DNA from: Phoronis pallida
Lineage: Eukaryota > Phoronida > Phoronidae
DNA: 13,675 nt
Assembly: GCA_028565715.1 (NCBI GenBank)
Contig: JAOXYC010142219.1
Coordinates: 1-13,675 of the forward strand
Direction of reading: 5' to 3'
Shown here in pieces: positions 13,329 through 13,675 of the stretch. The position numbers and the translations under genes were made by a program. The number at the start of each line of letters is the position of its first letter. Positions within the stretch are counted from its first letter, which is position 1. The notes beneath the pieces are model-generated. The model was not told the DNA's origin. It was given only the letters and a program-made list of their open reading frames with translations, and did not search any database.

Positions 13329-13675
13329 CTGAAAAAAAAATCATTTAATAATAAAGTTACTCTAGATTTCTGATAAGGACAATTTAACCATGGGTTTTGA
13401 AAATCATTATTCATTAGTCATTATTACCTTTCATGTTTTCAGTTAAATGACGATCTGATTTTGCAAAATAGTGGTTAAATCATGACCTTGGTAAGGCACA
13501 AAACATACACAAACATCCTCTTGGATTATCCTCCAAACAATGAAGGCTATCGTCGAAATAGATTGTAGTTGTCTGTTGCCAACAATTTCACACTTGGTTT
13601 AAAGATATATTAACCTCCCGTTTGGTCCTTTTTTCCAGCCCCAGCGCACTTTTGGCACCCCTATTATAGTTAAAT
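13329..13675 (-). other. Intron of the TMEM223-like gene (window edge)
   Basis: Minus-strand sequence upstream of the acceptor at 13330-13329. I saw no frame resembling the TMEM223 N-terminus, so the preceding exon probably lies to the right of the window. Confidence 0.6.

Noticed and set aside
13329-13344. ATG at 13344 as start of the TMEM223-like protein
   Set aside because: Residues MIFFS come from the T-rich tract of a splice acceptor, and the family has an N-terminal part that is missing here.
13202-13414. Second minus-strand open frame overlapping the TMEM223-like exon
   Set aside because: Different frame, crosses the splice acceptor, and has no similarity to any family I know.
1-13675. 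A new multi-gene system, CRISPR array or bacterial-type accessory locus
   Set aside because: The window is a standard animal locus with one complete and one partial conserved gene; no regularly spaced repeats or gene cassette were found.

Overview
This is animal nuclear DNA. It is AT-rich, its coding sequence is split by GT-AG introns, and it carries a tRNA-derived SINE remnant and foldback DNA elements. I see no bacterial operon, ribosome binding site or CRISPR array. The protein content fits an invertebrate, most likely a marine one such as a mollusc, other lophotrochozoan or ambulacrarian. The sequence alone does not let me name the species.

The window is dominated by one plus-strand gene, a FoxN2/FoxN3-type forkhead transcription factor. 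I assembled it from seven coding exons: 3191-3805, 5373-5515, 6360-6409, 7473-7526, 7963-8031, 8323-8389 and 8890-9274. Every junction has a GT donor, an AG acceptor and matching phases. The joined frame is 1383 bases and encodes 460 residues. An in-frame TAA just upstream of the ATG, together with a good acceptor at 3171-3173, indicates that transcription starts further left and that a 5'UTR intron precedes the first coding exon. A 3'UTR of about 1.2 kb ends near an AATAAA at 10433-10438.

At the right edge, on the minus strand, lies the last coding exon (13328 down to 13033) of a TMEM223-like mitochondrial membrane protein. The two genes therefore converge tail to tail, about 2.3 kb apart.

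The non-coding parts hold several structures. These are a 63-base-period tandem repeat (1696-1866), a tRNA-type SINE head in intron 4 (about 7597-7680, minus), a foldback of about 300 bases with nearly identical arms in intron 6 (8437-8753), a short foldback (11460-11616), and a 589-base foldback element with mariner-like ends and a TA duplication (11862-12450). Introns also hold RFX X-box-like palindromes and a perfect DR3 nuclear-receptor site beside a perfect POU octamer.

I found no convincing undescribed multi-gene system. The most useful leads are a repeated helical motif in the FoxN protein, one copy of which lies on a skippable cassette exon, tandem SUMO-type motifs at its C-terminus, and the long intronic inverted repeat, which could form double-stranded RNA in the pre-mRNA.
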